NCBI GenBank assembly: GCA_902588745.1 | Contig: CACIQI010000007.1 | Span: forward strand, 1 to 64,000 | Source: an uncultured Alphaproteobacteria bacterium | GTDB taxonomy: Bacteria > Pseudomonadota > Alphaproteobacteria > HIMB59 > GCA-002718135 | Direction: 5' to 3' | DNA length: 64,000 nt | Shown here: one piece after another, positions 18,948-29,139 of the stretch | Numbering within the stretch: the first letter of the stretch is position 1 | Layout: the number at the start of each line of letters is the position of its first letter | Translations under genes and position numbers: made by a program | The notes under the pieces: generated by a model | The model's database searches: none | Seen by the model: only the letters and a program-made list of their open reading frames with translations | Told to the model about the DNA's origin: nothing

Positions 18948-19863
18948 TTATTATATCATTAATCTTAAGGCTATAACCTCGAAGAAAATCATCTTTAGAA
19001 ATAGCATTTTTGCCTTCTCTTTGTAAAATTAGTGGTTCAATACTTCCATCATTGCAACCAATATCAAAGGTCTCGTTAAGAATTGTCGATGCATTACCAA
19101 TAGAATTTGATTTTCTTGCTTTAATGATCTTAATTCTTTCATTTTGTATAGTAAACCAAGCACCAGGTTTAGGAGAATGTGCTCTTATAAGATTTAAAAC
19201 TTCATTTACAGATTTATTAAAATTAATTTTTCTGTTTATTGAAGAAATTTTATTTGCATACGTTGCATCATTATCATCCTGGTCAGAATAAGAAATTTTT
19301 TTGTCAAATATAAGAGGAATAGTTTCTATTAATAATTTTATTCCAACGTCTGTTAATTTTTGACTTAATTCATTTTTATTACAATCATCTTCTATATCTA
19401 CTTTTTTTTGCTTAATAATTGGTCCAGCATCTAATTTTTCGATTAGCTGTATTATTGATATACCTGTCTCTTTATCACCATTCATTAAAGAATGCTCTAT
19501 TGGGGCTGCACCCCTCCATCTAGGCAACAAAGAGACATGGATATTGATACAACCAAATGGTGGTAAATCTAAAATATCTTTTGGCAATATTTTACCGTAT
19601 GCCATGACAATAATTAAATCAGGATTTAATTCTTTCACTGTCTCAATAGTATTTTTATCAAATATATTTGGACAAAAAACTTCAATGTTATTTTTATTAG
19701 CAAGTTGATGGACATCAGATTCAATTATTTTCATTCCTCTAGATTTCTTTTTTGGGGGTTGTGAAAATACAGCGGTAATTATGAAATTACTTTTAATTAA
19801 AGCCTCAAGATAGTCAGAGGCTATTTTTGGTGAACCCATAAAAATTATTTTCTTATTATTCAT
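18940..19863 (-). CDS. fmt: Methionyl-tRNA formyltransferase
   Basis: IFMGSPKIASDYLEAL, CINIHVSLLPRWRGAAPIEHSLMNGDKETGISI. Confidence 0.97.
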   Translation of the reverse strand: MNNKKIIFMGSPKIASDYLEALIKSNFIITAVFSQPPKKKSRGMKIIESDVHQLANKNNIEVFCPNIFDKNTIETVKELNPDLIIVMAYGKILPKDILDLPPFGCINIHVSLLPRWRGAAPIEHSLMNGDKETGISIIQLIEKLDAGPIIKQKKVDIEDDCNKNELSQKLTDVGIKLLIETIPLIFDKKISYSDQDDNDATYANKISSINRKINFNKSVNEVLNLIRAHSPKPGAWFTIQNERIKIIKARKSNSIGNASTILNETFDIGCNDGSIEPLILQREGKNAISKDDFLRGYSLKINDIINA

Positions 19864-20372
19864 TATTTTTTGTTTTTTAAAAATTTTTGTACCTTTTTGA
19901 TCATTATATTCCTTTTTAATGAAGAAAGATAATCTACAAATAATTTTCCAGAAAGATGATCAATTTCATGTTGTAAAATTCTTGACTCCACTCCACTAAC
20001 TTCTTTTGTTATTTGTTTGTTATTTTCATCCAAGTACTCGACTACTATATTTTGAGGTCTCTCAATTTCTGCAAATTGTTCAGGAAGAGATAAACAACCC
20101 TCTTCCATGACAATTTTTTCTTGAGAGTATGAAACAATATTTGGGTTAAACAATGTATATTGTTTTTCTTTTTTAGTCTCTTGATCTACAAAAAATATAG
20201 TCACAATTTGTTTTAGAATTCCAATTTGATTTGCTGCTAAACCTACACCTGGTGCTTTTATCATTATTTGCATCATTTTTTTGGCAATTTCTTTTTCCTT
20301 AATTCCAACAGACTGAATTTTATCTGCTTTTTGGCGTAATAATGGATTTGGTACGTAAAGTAATTTATCCAT
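19863..20372 (-). CDS. def: Peptide deformylase
   Basis: GVGLAANQIG, EEGCLSLPEQ, LQHEIDHLSGKLFVDYL. Confidence 0.97.
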   Translation of the reverse strand: MDKLLYVPNPLLRQKADKIQSVGIKEKEIAKKMMQIMIKAPGVGLAANQIGILKQIVTIFFVDQETKKEKQYTLFNPNIVSYSQEKIVMEEGCLSLPEQFAEIERPQNIVVEYLDENNKQITKEVSGVESRILQHEIDHLSGKLFVDYLSSLKRNIMIKKVQKFLKNKK

Positions 20373-20378
20373 TTTTAT

Positions 20379-20978
20379 TTATGTAATTTTTTTTCTAGAT
20401 TGGAATGCTGTATTTAATGTGTTTTCATCTAAGTAGTGTACTTCTCCACCCATAGGGATTCCTTGTGCAAGTCTTGTTACATTTAAATCTTTAAATTTTT
20501 CCAGCTTATCTGCAATAACAAAAGATGTTGTTTGTCCTTCCATAGTTGTACTTAAGGCAAGAATAATTTCTTTAACATTGTTTGTTTCAATTCTCTTTAG
20601 TAGATGTTCTATTTTCAATTCATCAGTTCCTATACCTTGTATTGCTGATAATGAACCACCTAAAACATTATAGAGGCCACGATAAAATCCTACTTTTTCT
20701 AATGTCCACAAATCTGACACATCCTCAACAACACAAATAGTTGCTTTATCTCTTTTAGGATTTGCACAAATATTGCATGGATTTACCATGTCTATATTTC
20801 CACATTCTGAACACTCAATAATTTTATTATAAGATAAGTTTAAACTCTCAATTAAAGGAGATAAATTTTTATCTTTATTTTTTAATAAAAAAAGAGCAAT
20901 TCTTTGAGCCGATCTTCTTCCTAATCCTGGAAGTTTTGAAATATCGTTTATTAGTTTATCTATTGGGGATTGCTCCAT
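20379..20978 (-). CDS. recR: Recombination protein RecR
   Basis: LPGLGRRSAQRIALFLL, zinc finger CSECGNIDMVNPCNIC, Toprim VVEDVSDLW, GIPMGGEVHYLDENTL. Confidence 0.96.
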   Translation of the reverse strand: MEQSPIDKLINDISKLPGLGRRSAQRIALFLLKNKDKNLSPLIESLNLSYNKIIECSECGNIDMVNPCNICANPKRDKATICVVEDVSDLWTLEKVGFYRGLYNVLGGSLSAIQGIGTDELKIEHLLKRIETNNVKEIILALSTTMEGQTTSFVIADKLEKFKDLNVTRLAQGIPMGGEVHYLDENTLNTAFQSRKKIT

Positions 20979-20980
20979 TT

Positions 20981-21304
20981 TTAGAAAGGAAGTTTCATTC
21001 CTGGAGGTAATGGTAGACCACCTGTGAGATTTTTCATTTCTTCTTGAGCTGCAGCTTCTCCTTTTTCTTTGGCATCATTTATTGCAGCTACAATCAGATC
21101 TTCAAGTATTTCTTTCTCCTCTTGCTTGATTAAGCTATCATCAATCGAAATTCTTTTAAAAATACCTTTTGCTGTAGCTGTTACTTTAATAAGACCTCCT
21201 CCAGAAGTACCTTCAACTTCAATATCATTTAATTTATTCTGTGCTTCAGCCATTTTCTTTTGCAACTGTTGAGCTTGCTTCATCATATTACCTAAATTAA
21301 CCAT
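20981..21304 (-). CDS. YbaB/EbfC family nucleoid-associated protein
   Basis: NLGNMMKQAQQLQKKMAEAQNKL, EGTSGGGLIKVTATAKG; dnaX-ybaB-recR synteny. Confidence 0.94.
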   Translation of the reverse strand: MVNLGNMMKQAQQLQKKMAEAQNKLNDIEVEGTSGGGLIKVTATAKGIFKRISIDDSLIKQEEKEILEDLIVAAINDAKEKGEAAAQEEMKNLTGGLPLPPGMKLPF

Positions 21305-22992
21305 TATTTCTCCTTTTTCATCTTTGGTTGATTTATATCCGTGTCATCATCATTTATTTCACCGAGTTCTGTAATAGCGTGAATTTTACTTTCAGGAAAT
21401 TCTTTTAATATTTTTTTTATCTCTGGATGATTTTTCATTATTTCAATTTCTTTTTGTTGGTTAATAATATCTTCATCATGCAAACTTTTTCCAAGATTGC
21501 TTGTAGATGAATGTATCTGCCATATTCTTCCAGTCCATTTAGAGATTAATTTTGCAACAGTTCTATTGAAGCCAGTGTCATTAATTTTAGATGTGTTTAG
21601 GGTAACTTCTCCTTCTTTAAAAGAGACTAACTGCACATCATTGTATAATTTAGTGTGAAGTAATCCTTCTCTATTTTTAAAAAACATATCGACAAAATGT
21701 CTGAAGTCTTGAATATGTTTTATATTTACATTTTCTTTTGGTAAAATTTCTTTTTTATTTTCATTAAAGTTTAAAACTTTGTTACTTTCATTAGTTTCAT
21801 TTTGTATTTTAAGATTTTTTTCTAAGGATTCTTTTTCTACGACTTCTTTGTCCATTTTTTTAATTAGATCTTCTGGGCTTGGACCATTATGTAAATAAAT
21901 AATTCTTAAAATAATCATTTCTCCATGTTGGTATAAATGAGAGCTATTTTGTAATTCTTGATAACCTTTAAATAAAATTTGCCATATAATATTCAAATTA
22001 TTTAATGTCATTTTTGATGACAATTCAGCTCCTTTATTTCTTTCAAATTCAGGAATGTAAATGTCATCTTTTAAATCTGGTGCTATCTTTATTTGAACAA
22101 GAAAATGTACTACGTTTAATAGTTCATCAAATATCATTGCTATATCTGCCCCTAACTCATACAACTCTTTATATTTATTAATTGCACCAAGAGCATCTCC
22201 TTCTAAAATAATTTCAATTAAGTTAAATATTTTTTCTCTATCAGCTAATCCCAGCATGCTTATTACAGTTTGCGAGTCAACTTTTTCATTTGGACTAGTT
22301 ATTGCTTGATCTAATAGACTAAGACCATCTCTTACAGATCCATCTGCTGATCTTACAAGTAAAGAGATAGCATCTAAATCTATAGCGATATTTTCTAGTT
22401 TGGAAATTTTTAGTAAATGATCTGATAAAATTTTGTTTTCTATTCTATGTAAATCAAATCTCTGACACCTTGATAAAACAGTTATTGGCACTTTTTTAAT
22501 TTCTGTTGTGGCAAAAATAAATTTAACATGTTCTGGTGGTTCTTCTAAAGTTTTAAGCAGGGCATTGAATGCACTTTTTGAAAGCATATGAACTTCATCA
22601 ATGATAAATATTTTATAATCACCGATAACAGGTTTATATTTTACATTGTCAATTATTTCTCTAATGTCATCAACGCCAGTATTAGAAGCTGCATCAATCT
22701 CAATAACATCAAGATTACTATCCAAAGTCGTTGATTTGCATGAATCACAATTTCCACATGGTTCACAATTTTTTTTATCTCTATTCTTACAATTAATACT
22801 CATAGCTATAAGTCTAGCAGTTGTGGTTTTTCCAACACCTCTAACACCTGTTAGAATATATGCGTGAGCTAATCGGTCATTATTAATAGCGTTTGATAAA
22901 ATTTTTACTAATAATTCTTGACCAATTAAATCTTCAAATTTTTGAGGTCTGTATTTTCTAGCTAAAACTTTATATTTTTTTTCTTCTGTCAT
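21304..22992 (-). CDS. dnaX: DNA polymerase III subunit gamma/tau
   Basis: MTEEKKYKVLARKYRPQKFEDLIGQ start chosen inside the track ORF (21304-23025); GVRGVGKTTTARL, zinc Cys cluster, IIDEVHMLSKSAFNALLKTLEEPP. Confidence 0.96.
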   Translation of the reverse strand: MTEEKKYKVLARKYRPQKFEDLIGQELLVKILSNAINNDRLAHAYILTGVRGVGKTTTARLIAMSINCKNRDKKNCEPCGNCDSCKSTTLDSNLDVIEIDAASNTGVDDIREIIDNVKYKPVIGDYKIFIIDEVHMLSKSAFNALLKTLEEPPEHVKFIFATTEIKKVPITVLSRCQRFDLHRIENKILSDHLLKISKLENIAIDLDAISLLVRSADGSVRDGLSLLDQAITSPNEKVDSQTVISMLGLADREKIFNLIEIILEGDALGAINKYKELYELGADIAMIFDELLNVVHFLVQIKIAPDLKDDIYIPEFERNKGAELSSKMTLNNLNIIWQILFKGYQELQNSSHLYQHGEMIILRIIYLHNGPSPEDLIKKMDKEVVEKESLEKNLKIQNETNESNKVLNFNENKKEILPKENVNIKHIQDFRHFVDMFFKNREGLLHTKLYNDVQLVSFKEGEVTLNTSKINDTGFNRTVAKLISKWTGRIWQIHSSTSNLGKSLHDEDIINQQKEIEIMKNHPEIKKILKEFPESKIHAITELGEINDDDTDINQPKMKKEK

Positions 22993-23002
22993 TATAATTA
23001 AT

Positions 23003-23090
23003 GGAAGGAGTTGAGACCCAAACAAGATTGTTACAGCTGCTTCTTTTCAGATCTGACTGGATTAGCAATTTATTTGCCCTCAATCCTCCC
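23003..23090 (-). ncRNA. ffs: Bacterial small (4.5S-type) signal recognition particle RNA
   Basis: Reverse complement contains AGTCAGATCTGAAAAGAAGCAGCTG, matching the conserved SRP apical loop GGUCAGGUCCGGAAGGAAGCAGCC. Terminal arms GGGAGGATTGAG ... CTCAACTCCTTCC pair. Adjacent to dnaX, a known alphaproteobacterial arrangement. Confidence 0.9.
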
Positions 23091-23096
23091 TGTAGC

Positions 23097-23102
23097 AATA
23101 TA
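23097..23102 (-). promoter_or_regulatory. Candidate -10 box for the SRP RNA
   Basis: TATATT on the minus strand about 7 nt upstream of the inferred RNA 5' end; no convincing -35. Confidence 0.35.
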
Positions 23103-23144
23103 ACATTAATGTAAATAAAATATAAATAGACTTTTCAAAAAATA

Positions 23145-23987
23145 CTATTTTTTCCTGAATGAAGATTTCTCATATACCCCAAGGATTTCTATCTTCTTAC
23201 AAAAAAATTTCATCTCTTCTAATGCTAATTTTACAGATGTATTTTCAGGATGTCCCTCAAAATCTACATAAAATTGTGCAACATCAAAACCCTGTGGGTG
23301 AATATAACTCTCAAGCTTAGTTATATTAACACCATTACTAGCAAATCCACCAAGACATTTATATAAAACTGCTGGAATACTTCTAACTGTAAATACTAAT
23401 GTTGTAAGAATATCATTTGTTTCTGGATTTATATCTAATAAATTTTTTTGCATAACAAGAAATCGGGTTACGTTATTTTGGGTATCTTGAAAATTTTTTT
23501 CCAATATATCAAGATCATATATATTAGCAGCAAGTTCAGATGCGATAGCTGCATCTTCGATATTATTTAACTCTGAAATTAATTTAGCAGATCCAGCTGT
23601 ATCAGCTTCAACAATCATTTGCTTATCTAATTTTAAAATTTTGTTTCGACATTGAGCAATTCCCTGTTCATGACTTCTTATTCTTTTGATATCTGAGATT
23701 TTCGCACCTCTAATTCCAAGTAAGTTATGATTTACTTCATGAAAATATTCATAAGTTATTTTTAAATCAGAGTCGGGTATCAATCTTTGAGTATCCGCTA
23801 CTCTTCCTGCAAGAGAGTTTTCTATTGGAACCATTGCTGCTTCTGATTTTCCTGATCTAACATGTTCAAACATATCTTCAAAAGTTGCACACGGCATACC
23901 TGTTGCGTTTGGAAAAATATTTTTTCCTGCTTGTTCGCTATAAGCACCACCTACACCTTGAAATGAAAAACTGTTAACTTTAATCAT
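23145..23987 (-). CDS. pheA: Prephenate dehydratase
   Basis: SFQGVGGAYSEQAG, MVPIENSLAGRVADT, QNNVTRFLVM, ACT-domain KLESYIHPQGFDVAQFYVDFEG. Confidence 0.95.
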   Translation of the reverse strand: MIKVNSFSFQGVGGAYSEQAGKNIFPNATGMPCATFEDMFEHVRSGKSEAAMVPIENSLAGRVADTQRLIPDSDLKITYEYFHEVNHNLLGIRGAKISDIKRIRSHEQGIAQCRNKILKLDKQMIVEADTAGSAKLISELNNIEDAAIASELAANIYDLDILEKNFQDTQNNVTRFLVMQKNLLDINPETNDILTTLVFTVRSIPAVLYKCLGGFASNGVNITKLESYIHPQGFDVAQFYVDFEGHPENTSVKLALEEMKFFCKKIEILGVYEKSSFRKK

Positions 23988-24708
23988 TGTGCTCTCTTAT
24001 ATTAGTTTGAATATTTATTAAATCCTCTTTTGTATCTACACTTATTGGAACTTCAGGAACATATGTAACTCCAATTGGAATATTAGAGTCCATAGCTCTC
24101 ATTTGTTCTAAACTTAGATCTATTTCATTTTTTGATTTAGGAAGATTGATAAATGTATTTATTGAATCTGGAGTATAACTGTAGATACCAACATGATGGT
24201 ATAAGTTTTTATTTTCTATAGTAACTTCTCTATAAAAACTTAACGCCTGCGCAATTTCATTTTTTTTAAAATCAACTTCAACTTTTGTTACATTGGGATT
24301 ATTTAATTCATTATCATTTAAGTTTGTTGCAAGTGTGCCAATAGTAAAATTTTTTTTTATTGGATCAATGGCTTTAAGAATATGGTCTGGATTTATAAGA
24401 GGCATATCACCTTGTAGATTGATTATTACATCAATGTCTTTGTTATTTTTTATCTTTAAAAAAGCGGAATGAACTCTATCAGTTCCAGAGGGGAGATTTG
24501 GATCTGTCATAATAGCTTTACCACCATTACTTACAATTAAATCATGAACTTCAATTTCAGAACAAGCAACAAATACTTCTCCAATATTTGATTCAATTGC
24601 CTGTTGCCATACTCGTTGTATCATTGGAATACCATCTATAGCCATTAATGGTTTGCCTGGCAGTCTAGTGGAGGCCATTCGTGAAGGTATAATAACTACG
24701 CTTTTCAT
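23980..24708 (-). CDS. kdsB: 3-deoxy-manno-octulosonate cytidylyltransferase
   Basis: IIPSRMASTRLPGKPL, INLQGDMPLINPDHI, HHVGIYSYTPDSI, LEQMRAMDSNIPIGV. Confidence 0.96.
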   Translation of the reverse strand: MKSVVIIPSRMASTRLPGKPLMAIDGIPMIQRVWQQAIESNIGEVFVACSEIEVHDLIVSNGGKAIMTDPNLPSGTDRVHSAFLKIKNNKDIDVIINLQGDMPLINPDHILKAIDPIKKNFTIGTLATNLNDNELNNPNVTKVEVDFKKNEIAQALSFYREVTIENKNLYHHVGIYSYTPDSINTFINLPKSKNEIDLSLEQMRAMDSNIPIGVTYVPEVPISVDTKEDLINIQTNIREHND

Positions 24709-24799
24709 AATTTATGCGACAATTAAGCAAGAGAATTTAAATTTCATACTTACGACAAATATATTCTTTCTTCTAAAAAATCTGTATATGTACTTATAC

Positions 24800-25345
24800 A
24801 TGTCTGGGCTTGAAGTTAATAAAATTTTAGCATCAATTATACTAGCAGTATTAATTGTTACCCTAATTGGGCATTTTGGAGATTTAGTCATTAATATTGA
24901 GCATGATGATAAAAAAGAAACAGCTTATAAAATAGACGTTCCTGAAGATTCTGCTGGTGTAGGAGTTGTAGAAAAAAAAGAAGAAATAATTGAACCAATT
25001 TCAATATTACTAGCAAGTGCTTCTCTCGATAATGGGGAAAAATTATTCAAAAAATGTGCAACATGCCATAATTATGAGAAAGGTAGTGCAAATAAAGTAG
25101 GTCCACACTTATGGAATATCATAAACAGACCAAAGGCAAATGTTGAAGGTTTTGCTTATTCTAAAGCTCTAGCTGAATATGGTGGAGAATGGGGATATGA
25201 AGAATTAGCAGAATTTTTATACAAACCAAAAAAATATATAAAAGGTACAAAAATGAACTTTGCAGGTTTAAAAAAAGTAAAAGATAGAGCAGACTTAGTT
25301 TATTTCCTAAGAGAACACTCAGATAACCCAGCACCACTTCCATAA
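24800..25345 (+). CDS. Membrane-anchored class I cytochrome c
   Basis: Start set at MSGLEVNKILASIIL (track ORF starts at 24653 inside kdsB). CATCH heme motif: GEKLFKKCATCHNYEKGSANKVGPHLWNII; distal TKMNFAGL. Confidence 0.92.
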   Translation: MSGLEVNKILASIILAVLIVTLIGHFGDLVINIEHDDKKETAYKIDVPEDSAGVGVVEKKEEIIEPISILLASASLDNGEKLFKKCATCHNYEKGSANKVGPHLWNIINRPKANVEGFAYSKALAEYGGEWGYEELAEFLYKPKKYIKGTKMNFAGLKKVKDRADLVYFLREHSDNPAPLP

Positions 25346-25354
25346 ACTAAAGTA

Positions 25355-26128
25355 ATGATCTTAGATACAGAAGAGTTTTCAAAATTTGCAAACTCTTTAG
25401 CCGATGATGCATCTAAAACTTCAATGCATTATTTTAGAAACAAAATTGAAATAGAAATTAAAGACGATGAAAGTCCTGTGACTCTAGCAGATAAAGAAAC
25501 AGAACAAGTATTAAGAGAGAGAATAAAAAAAAAATATCCAGATCATGGAATTTTAGGTGAAGAGTATGAAAATGAAAAAATAGACGCTGAATTTATATGG
25601 GTATTAGACCCTATAGATGGCACAAGAAGCTATATAGCTGGACATAAAGATTTTGGTAATTTAATTGCTTTACTTCATAATAAAAAACCAGTTTTAGGAA
25701 TTATTAATTGCCCTGCACATGGTGAGCGATGGATGGGAATTAAAAATCAAAAGACAAAATGTAATGGAAAAGATGTTCAAACTAGTGCAATTAAACAAAT
25801 TAAAGATGCCTATCTTTTTACATCTGGATTATATTTTGATGAACCTCAAATCAGAAAAGGATTAGAATTACTAAAAGAAAAATCACGATACTATAGACTT
25901 GGTGGTGATTGTTACATGTATGGAATGTTAGCCTCAGGTCTAATTGATATTGTTTTAGAAGATACATTAAAAGTGCACGACTATATGGCTCTTGTAAATG
26001 TAATTGAAGGAGCTGGTGGAGTAATTACTGATAAGTTTGGACAAGATATATCTTTAGACTCAGATGGCAGTTTAGTTGCATCCAGTACAGGCTCTCTTCA
26101 TGATGAAATAATTAAATTAATAAACTAA
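25355..26128 (+). CDS. Inositol monophosphatase family protein (histidinol-phosphatase-like)
   Basis: DESPVTLADKETEQVLRERI, GEEYENE, WVLDPIDGTRSYIAGHKDFG, DYMALVNVIEGAGGVITD. Confidence 0.9.
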   Translation: MILDTEEFSKFANSLADDASKTSMHYFRNKIEIEIKDDESPVTLADKETEQVLRERIKKKYPDHGILGEEYENEKIDAEFIWVLDPIDGTRSYIAGHKDFGNLIALLHNKKPVLGIINCPAHGERWMGIKNQKTKCNGKDVQTSAIKQIKDAYLFTSGLYFDEPQIRKGLELLKEKSRYYRLGGDCYMYGMLASGLIDIVLEDTLKVHDYMALVNVIEGAGGVITDKFGQDISLDSDGSLVASSTGSLHDEIIKLIN

Positions 26129-26169
26129 AATTTATTTTAATTTTTAATAAATAGACATATATTACAAGT

Positions 26170-27996
26170 ATGAAAATACTCACTTTGATCTTTACATTTA
26201 CTCTAGTTTTTCAATTAAAAGCACAAGCAAATACTAATATATCTCATGCAATTGCAATGCATGGTGAGCCAAAATACTCAAAAGAATTTGAAAACGTTGA
26301 ATACATTAATCCAAACTCAATCAAAGGTGGATCAATAGTAAGAAGTGCCATTGGAACCTATGATAGTTTTAATCCATTTATTTTAAAAGGTACCTCGGCA
26401 GCTGGAATTGGAGGATTGTATGAAACATTAACAACGGGATCGAGTGATGAAGCATTTACGGAATACGGCTTATTGGCAGAAACGATTGAATGGCCAGATG
26501 ATAGATCTTGGGTTTCATTTACATTAAGAAACGAAGCGTATTGGCACGATGGGAAAAAAATTACAGCTGACGATGTTGTTTGGACATTTAATACTCTAAT
26601 GGAGAAAGGTCACCCATTTTATAAATACTACTATGGAGATGTAAAAGAAGTAGTTAAAGAACAAGAAAATAAAGTTAGATTTAATTTTACAACAAACACG
26701 AATAAAGAATTAGTATTAATTGTTGGTCAATTACCTGTACTGCCAAAACATTATTGGGTAAATAAAAACTTTGAAGAAACATCTCTGGAAATACCAATTG
26801 GAAGTGGTCCATATAAAATTAAATCATTTGATAGTGGAAGATCAATTACTTACGAACTAGATCAGAATTATTGGGGTTTTGGTGCATCAATACCAATTAA
26901 AATTGGTAAAGATAACTTCGGCACAATCAGATATGATTATTACAAAGACAGAGGTATTGAAAGAGAAGCTTTTAAATCTGGTGAGATTGATTTCTTTTCT
27001 GAAAATTCATCAAAAGAATGGGCAACCGCGTATGATATAAACGCAGTGAATGAAGGCCTAATTAAAAAAGAATTAATAAGTCATGAAAATCCACAAGGTA
27101 TGCAAGGTTTTGCATTTAATATAAGAAAAGATAAATTTAAAGATAGAAGAGTAAGAAAGGCTCTTTCTTATGCTTTTGATTTTGAATGGTCTAATAAAAA
27201 TTTATTCTTTGATGCATATAAAAGAACAGATAGTTTTTTTGAAAATTCAGAACTTGCTTCGTCTGGTCTACCTTCAAAAGAAGAATTAAACTATTTAAAT
27301 CCATATTTTGATGTACTGCCAAAGGAAGTATTTACAGAAAAATACACTAATCCAGTCACAGATGGTTCAGGTTATATGAGGATGCAACTGCAAGAAGCTT
27401 CAAAACTTTTAGAAGAATCTGGATGGGAATTAGTTGATGGTAAGCTTCTACATTCTAGTACTAAAGAACCTTTTGAATTTGAAATCTTACTACGATCACC
27501 AGCGTTTGAGAGAATAGTTTTCCCATTTAAAGATAATCTTGAAAAATTAGGAATAATTGCCGAAGTAAGAACGATTGATAGTGCACAATATCAAAAAAGA
27601 ATGGAAACATTTGATTTTGATATGGTTGTGCAAACCTTTGGTCAATCTTTATCTCCAGGTAACGAGCAAAGAAATTTTTGGGGTTCTGATGCAGCAGATA
27701 CTGATGGCTCCAGAAATGTTGTTGGTATAAAAAATTATGCTGTAGATGGATTAATTGAAAGTCTAATTAATGCTAGTGATAGAGAAGAATTAATTACAAT
27801 AACCAAAGCTTTAGATCGAGTTCTTCTATGGAATTATTATGTTATTCCACAATGGCATATCTCCTCATACAGAGTTCTATATTGGGATTTTTTTGATCAA
27901 CCAAAAATAAAGCCAAAATATTCACTAGGCTTTGATACATGGTGGATTAATCAGAATAAATTTGAAACAATCCAATCTAATAGAACATCAAACTAG
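26170..27996 (+). CDS. yejA: ABC transporter family-5 substrate-binding protein (YejA-like)
   Basis: Signal peptide, HAIAMHGEPKYSKEFENVEYINPNSIKGG, GSGPYKIKSFDSGRSITYELDQNYWG; followed by yejBEF. Confidence 0.93.
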   Translation: MKILTLIFTFTLVFQLKAQANTNISHAIAMHGEPKYSKEFENVEYINPNSIKGGSIVRSAIGTYDSFNPFILKGTSAAGIGGLYETLTTGSSDEAFTEYGLLAETIEWPDDRSWVSFTLRNEAYWHDGKKITADDVVWTFNTLMEKGHPFYKYYYGDVKEVVKEQENKVRFNFTTNTNKELVLIVGQLPVLPKHYWVNKNFEETSLEIPIGSGPYKIKSFDSGRSITYELDQNYWGFGASIPIKIGKDNFGTIRYDYYKDRGIEREAFKSGEIDFFSENSSKEWATAYDINAVNEGLIKKELISHENPQGMQGFAFNIRKDKFKDRRVRKALSYAFDFEWSNKNLFFDAYKRTDSFFENSELASSGLPSKEELNYLNPYFDVLPKEVFTEKYTNPVTDGSGYMRMQLQEASKLLEESGWELVDGKLLHSSTKEPFEFEILLRSPAFERIVFPFKDNLEKLGIIAEVRTIDSAQYQKRMETFDFDMVVQTFGQSLSPGNEQRNFWGSDAADTDGSRNVVGIKNYAVDGLIESLINASDREELITITKALDRVLLWNYYVIPQWHISSYRVLYWDFFDQPKIKPKYSLGFDTWWINQNKFETIQSNRTSN

Positions 27997-28035
27997 TTAT
28001 TAAAGTTTATTAGAAATAATATAAAATAGCACAAT

Positions 28036-29139
28036 ATGGGTGCTTACTTAATAAAAAGACTTCTTTTAATTATCCCAACTCTTTTTGGGATAATGGTTAT
28101 AAATTTTGCAATCATTCAAATTGTTCCAGGAGGCCCAGTAGAACAAATGATTGCACAAATGACTGGGACAGCTGTTGAGTCAACAGCTCGATTTTCTGGT
28201 GGTGGCGAGGGTGAAACTTTAGAGTTTAATCGAGATAATTCTGCATCAGTTAATGATAGCAAATATAGAGGAGCACAAGGCCTAGATCCAGATGTTATAA
28301 AGGAAATAGAAAAGATGTATGGAATGGACAAACCAGCCCATGAACGATTTATTAAAATGCTTAGAGATTATCTAACATTTGATTTTGGTGAAAGTTTTTT
28401 TAGAGATCAAAAAGTTACCTCTATTGTTTTAGATAAAATGCCAGTTTCAATATCACTTGGTTTATGGACAACTTTATTAGTGTATTTAATCTCCATACCT
28501 TTAGGTATTAGAAAAGCAATTAAAGACGGATCAAAATTCGATATTGTATCAAGTTCTATTGTAACAATAGGTTATGCAATTCCAAATTTTTTATTTGCTG
28601 TAATATTAATTGTATTTTTCGCAGGTGGAAGATTTTATGATATTTTTCCCTTACGCGGTTTATTTTCTGAAAATTTTGATGAATTAACTTTGTTTCAAAA
28701 AATGATAGATTATTTTTGGCATTTAGCTTTGCCTCTAATTGCTATGCTTGTGAGCGGATTTGCAGGTTTAACATTTTTAACAAAAAATTCATTTCTTGAT
28801 CAGGTAAATCAACAATATGTAATTACAGCTCGATCAAAAGGTTTGACTGAAAGAAAGGTTCTTTATGGTCATGTTTTTAGAAATGCAATGTTAATAGTTA
28901 TTGCTGGATTTCCATCAGCATTTATTGGAATTCTTTTTTCAAGTTCTCTGTTCATTGAGGTTATTTTTTCATTAGATGGATTGGGATTACTGGGGTACGA
29001 AGCAGCTCTGACTAGAGATTATCCAGTTATATTTGCAACACTTTATTTTTTCTCACTACTTGGTTTGGTTATGGGAATAATTGGCGATTTTATGTACTCA
29101 GTTATTGATCCCCGTATAGATTTTGAATCCAGACAATGA
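28036..29139 (+). CDS. yejB: ABC transporter permease YejB
   Basis: [41 protein letters not shown]; characteristic YejB N-terminal region. Confidence 0.95.
   Translation: MGAYLIKRLLLIIPTLFGIMVINFAIIQIVPGGPVEQMIAQMTGTAVESTARFSGGGEGETLEFNRDNSASVNDSKYRGAQGLDPDVIKEIEKMYGMDKPAHERFIKMLRDYLTFDFGESFFRDQKVTSIVLDKMPVSISLGLWTTLLVYLISIPLGIRKAIKDGSKFDIVSSSIVTIGYAIPNFLFAVILIVFFAGGRFYDIFPLRGLFSENFDELTLFQKMIDYFWHLALPLIAMLVSGFAGLTFLTKNSFLDQVNQQYVITARSKGLTERKVLYGHVFRNAMLIVIAGFPSAFIGILFSSSLFIEVIFSLDGLGLLGYEAALTRDYPVIFATLYFFSLLGLVMGIIGDFMYSVIDPRIDFESRQ

Noticed and set aside
24653-24799. N-terminal extension of the cytochrome c ORF into kdsB
   Set aside because: The downstream ATG at 24800 gives a normal membrane-anchored cytochrome c N-terminus; the extension is just antisense kdsB sequence plus intergenic DNA.
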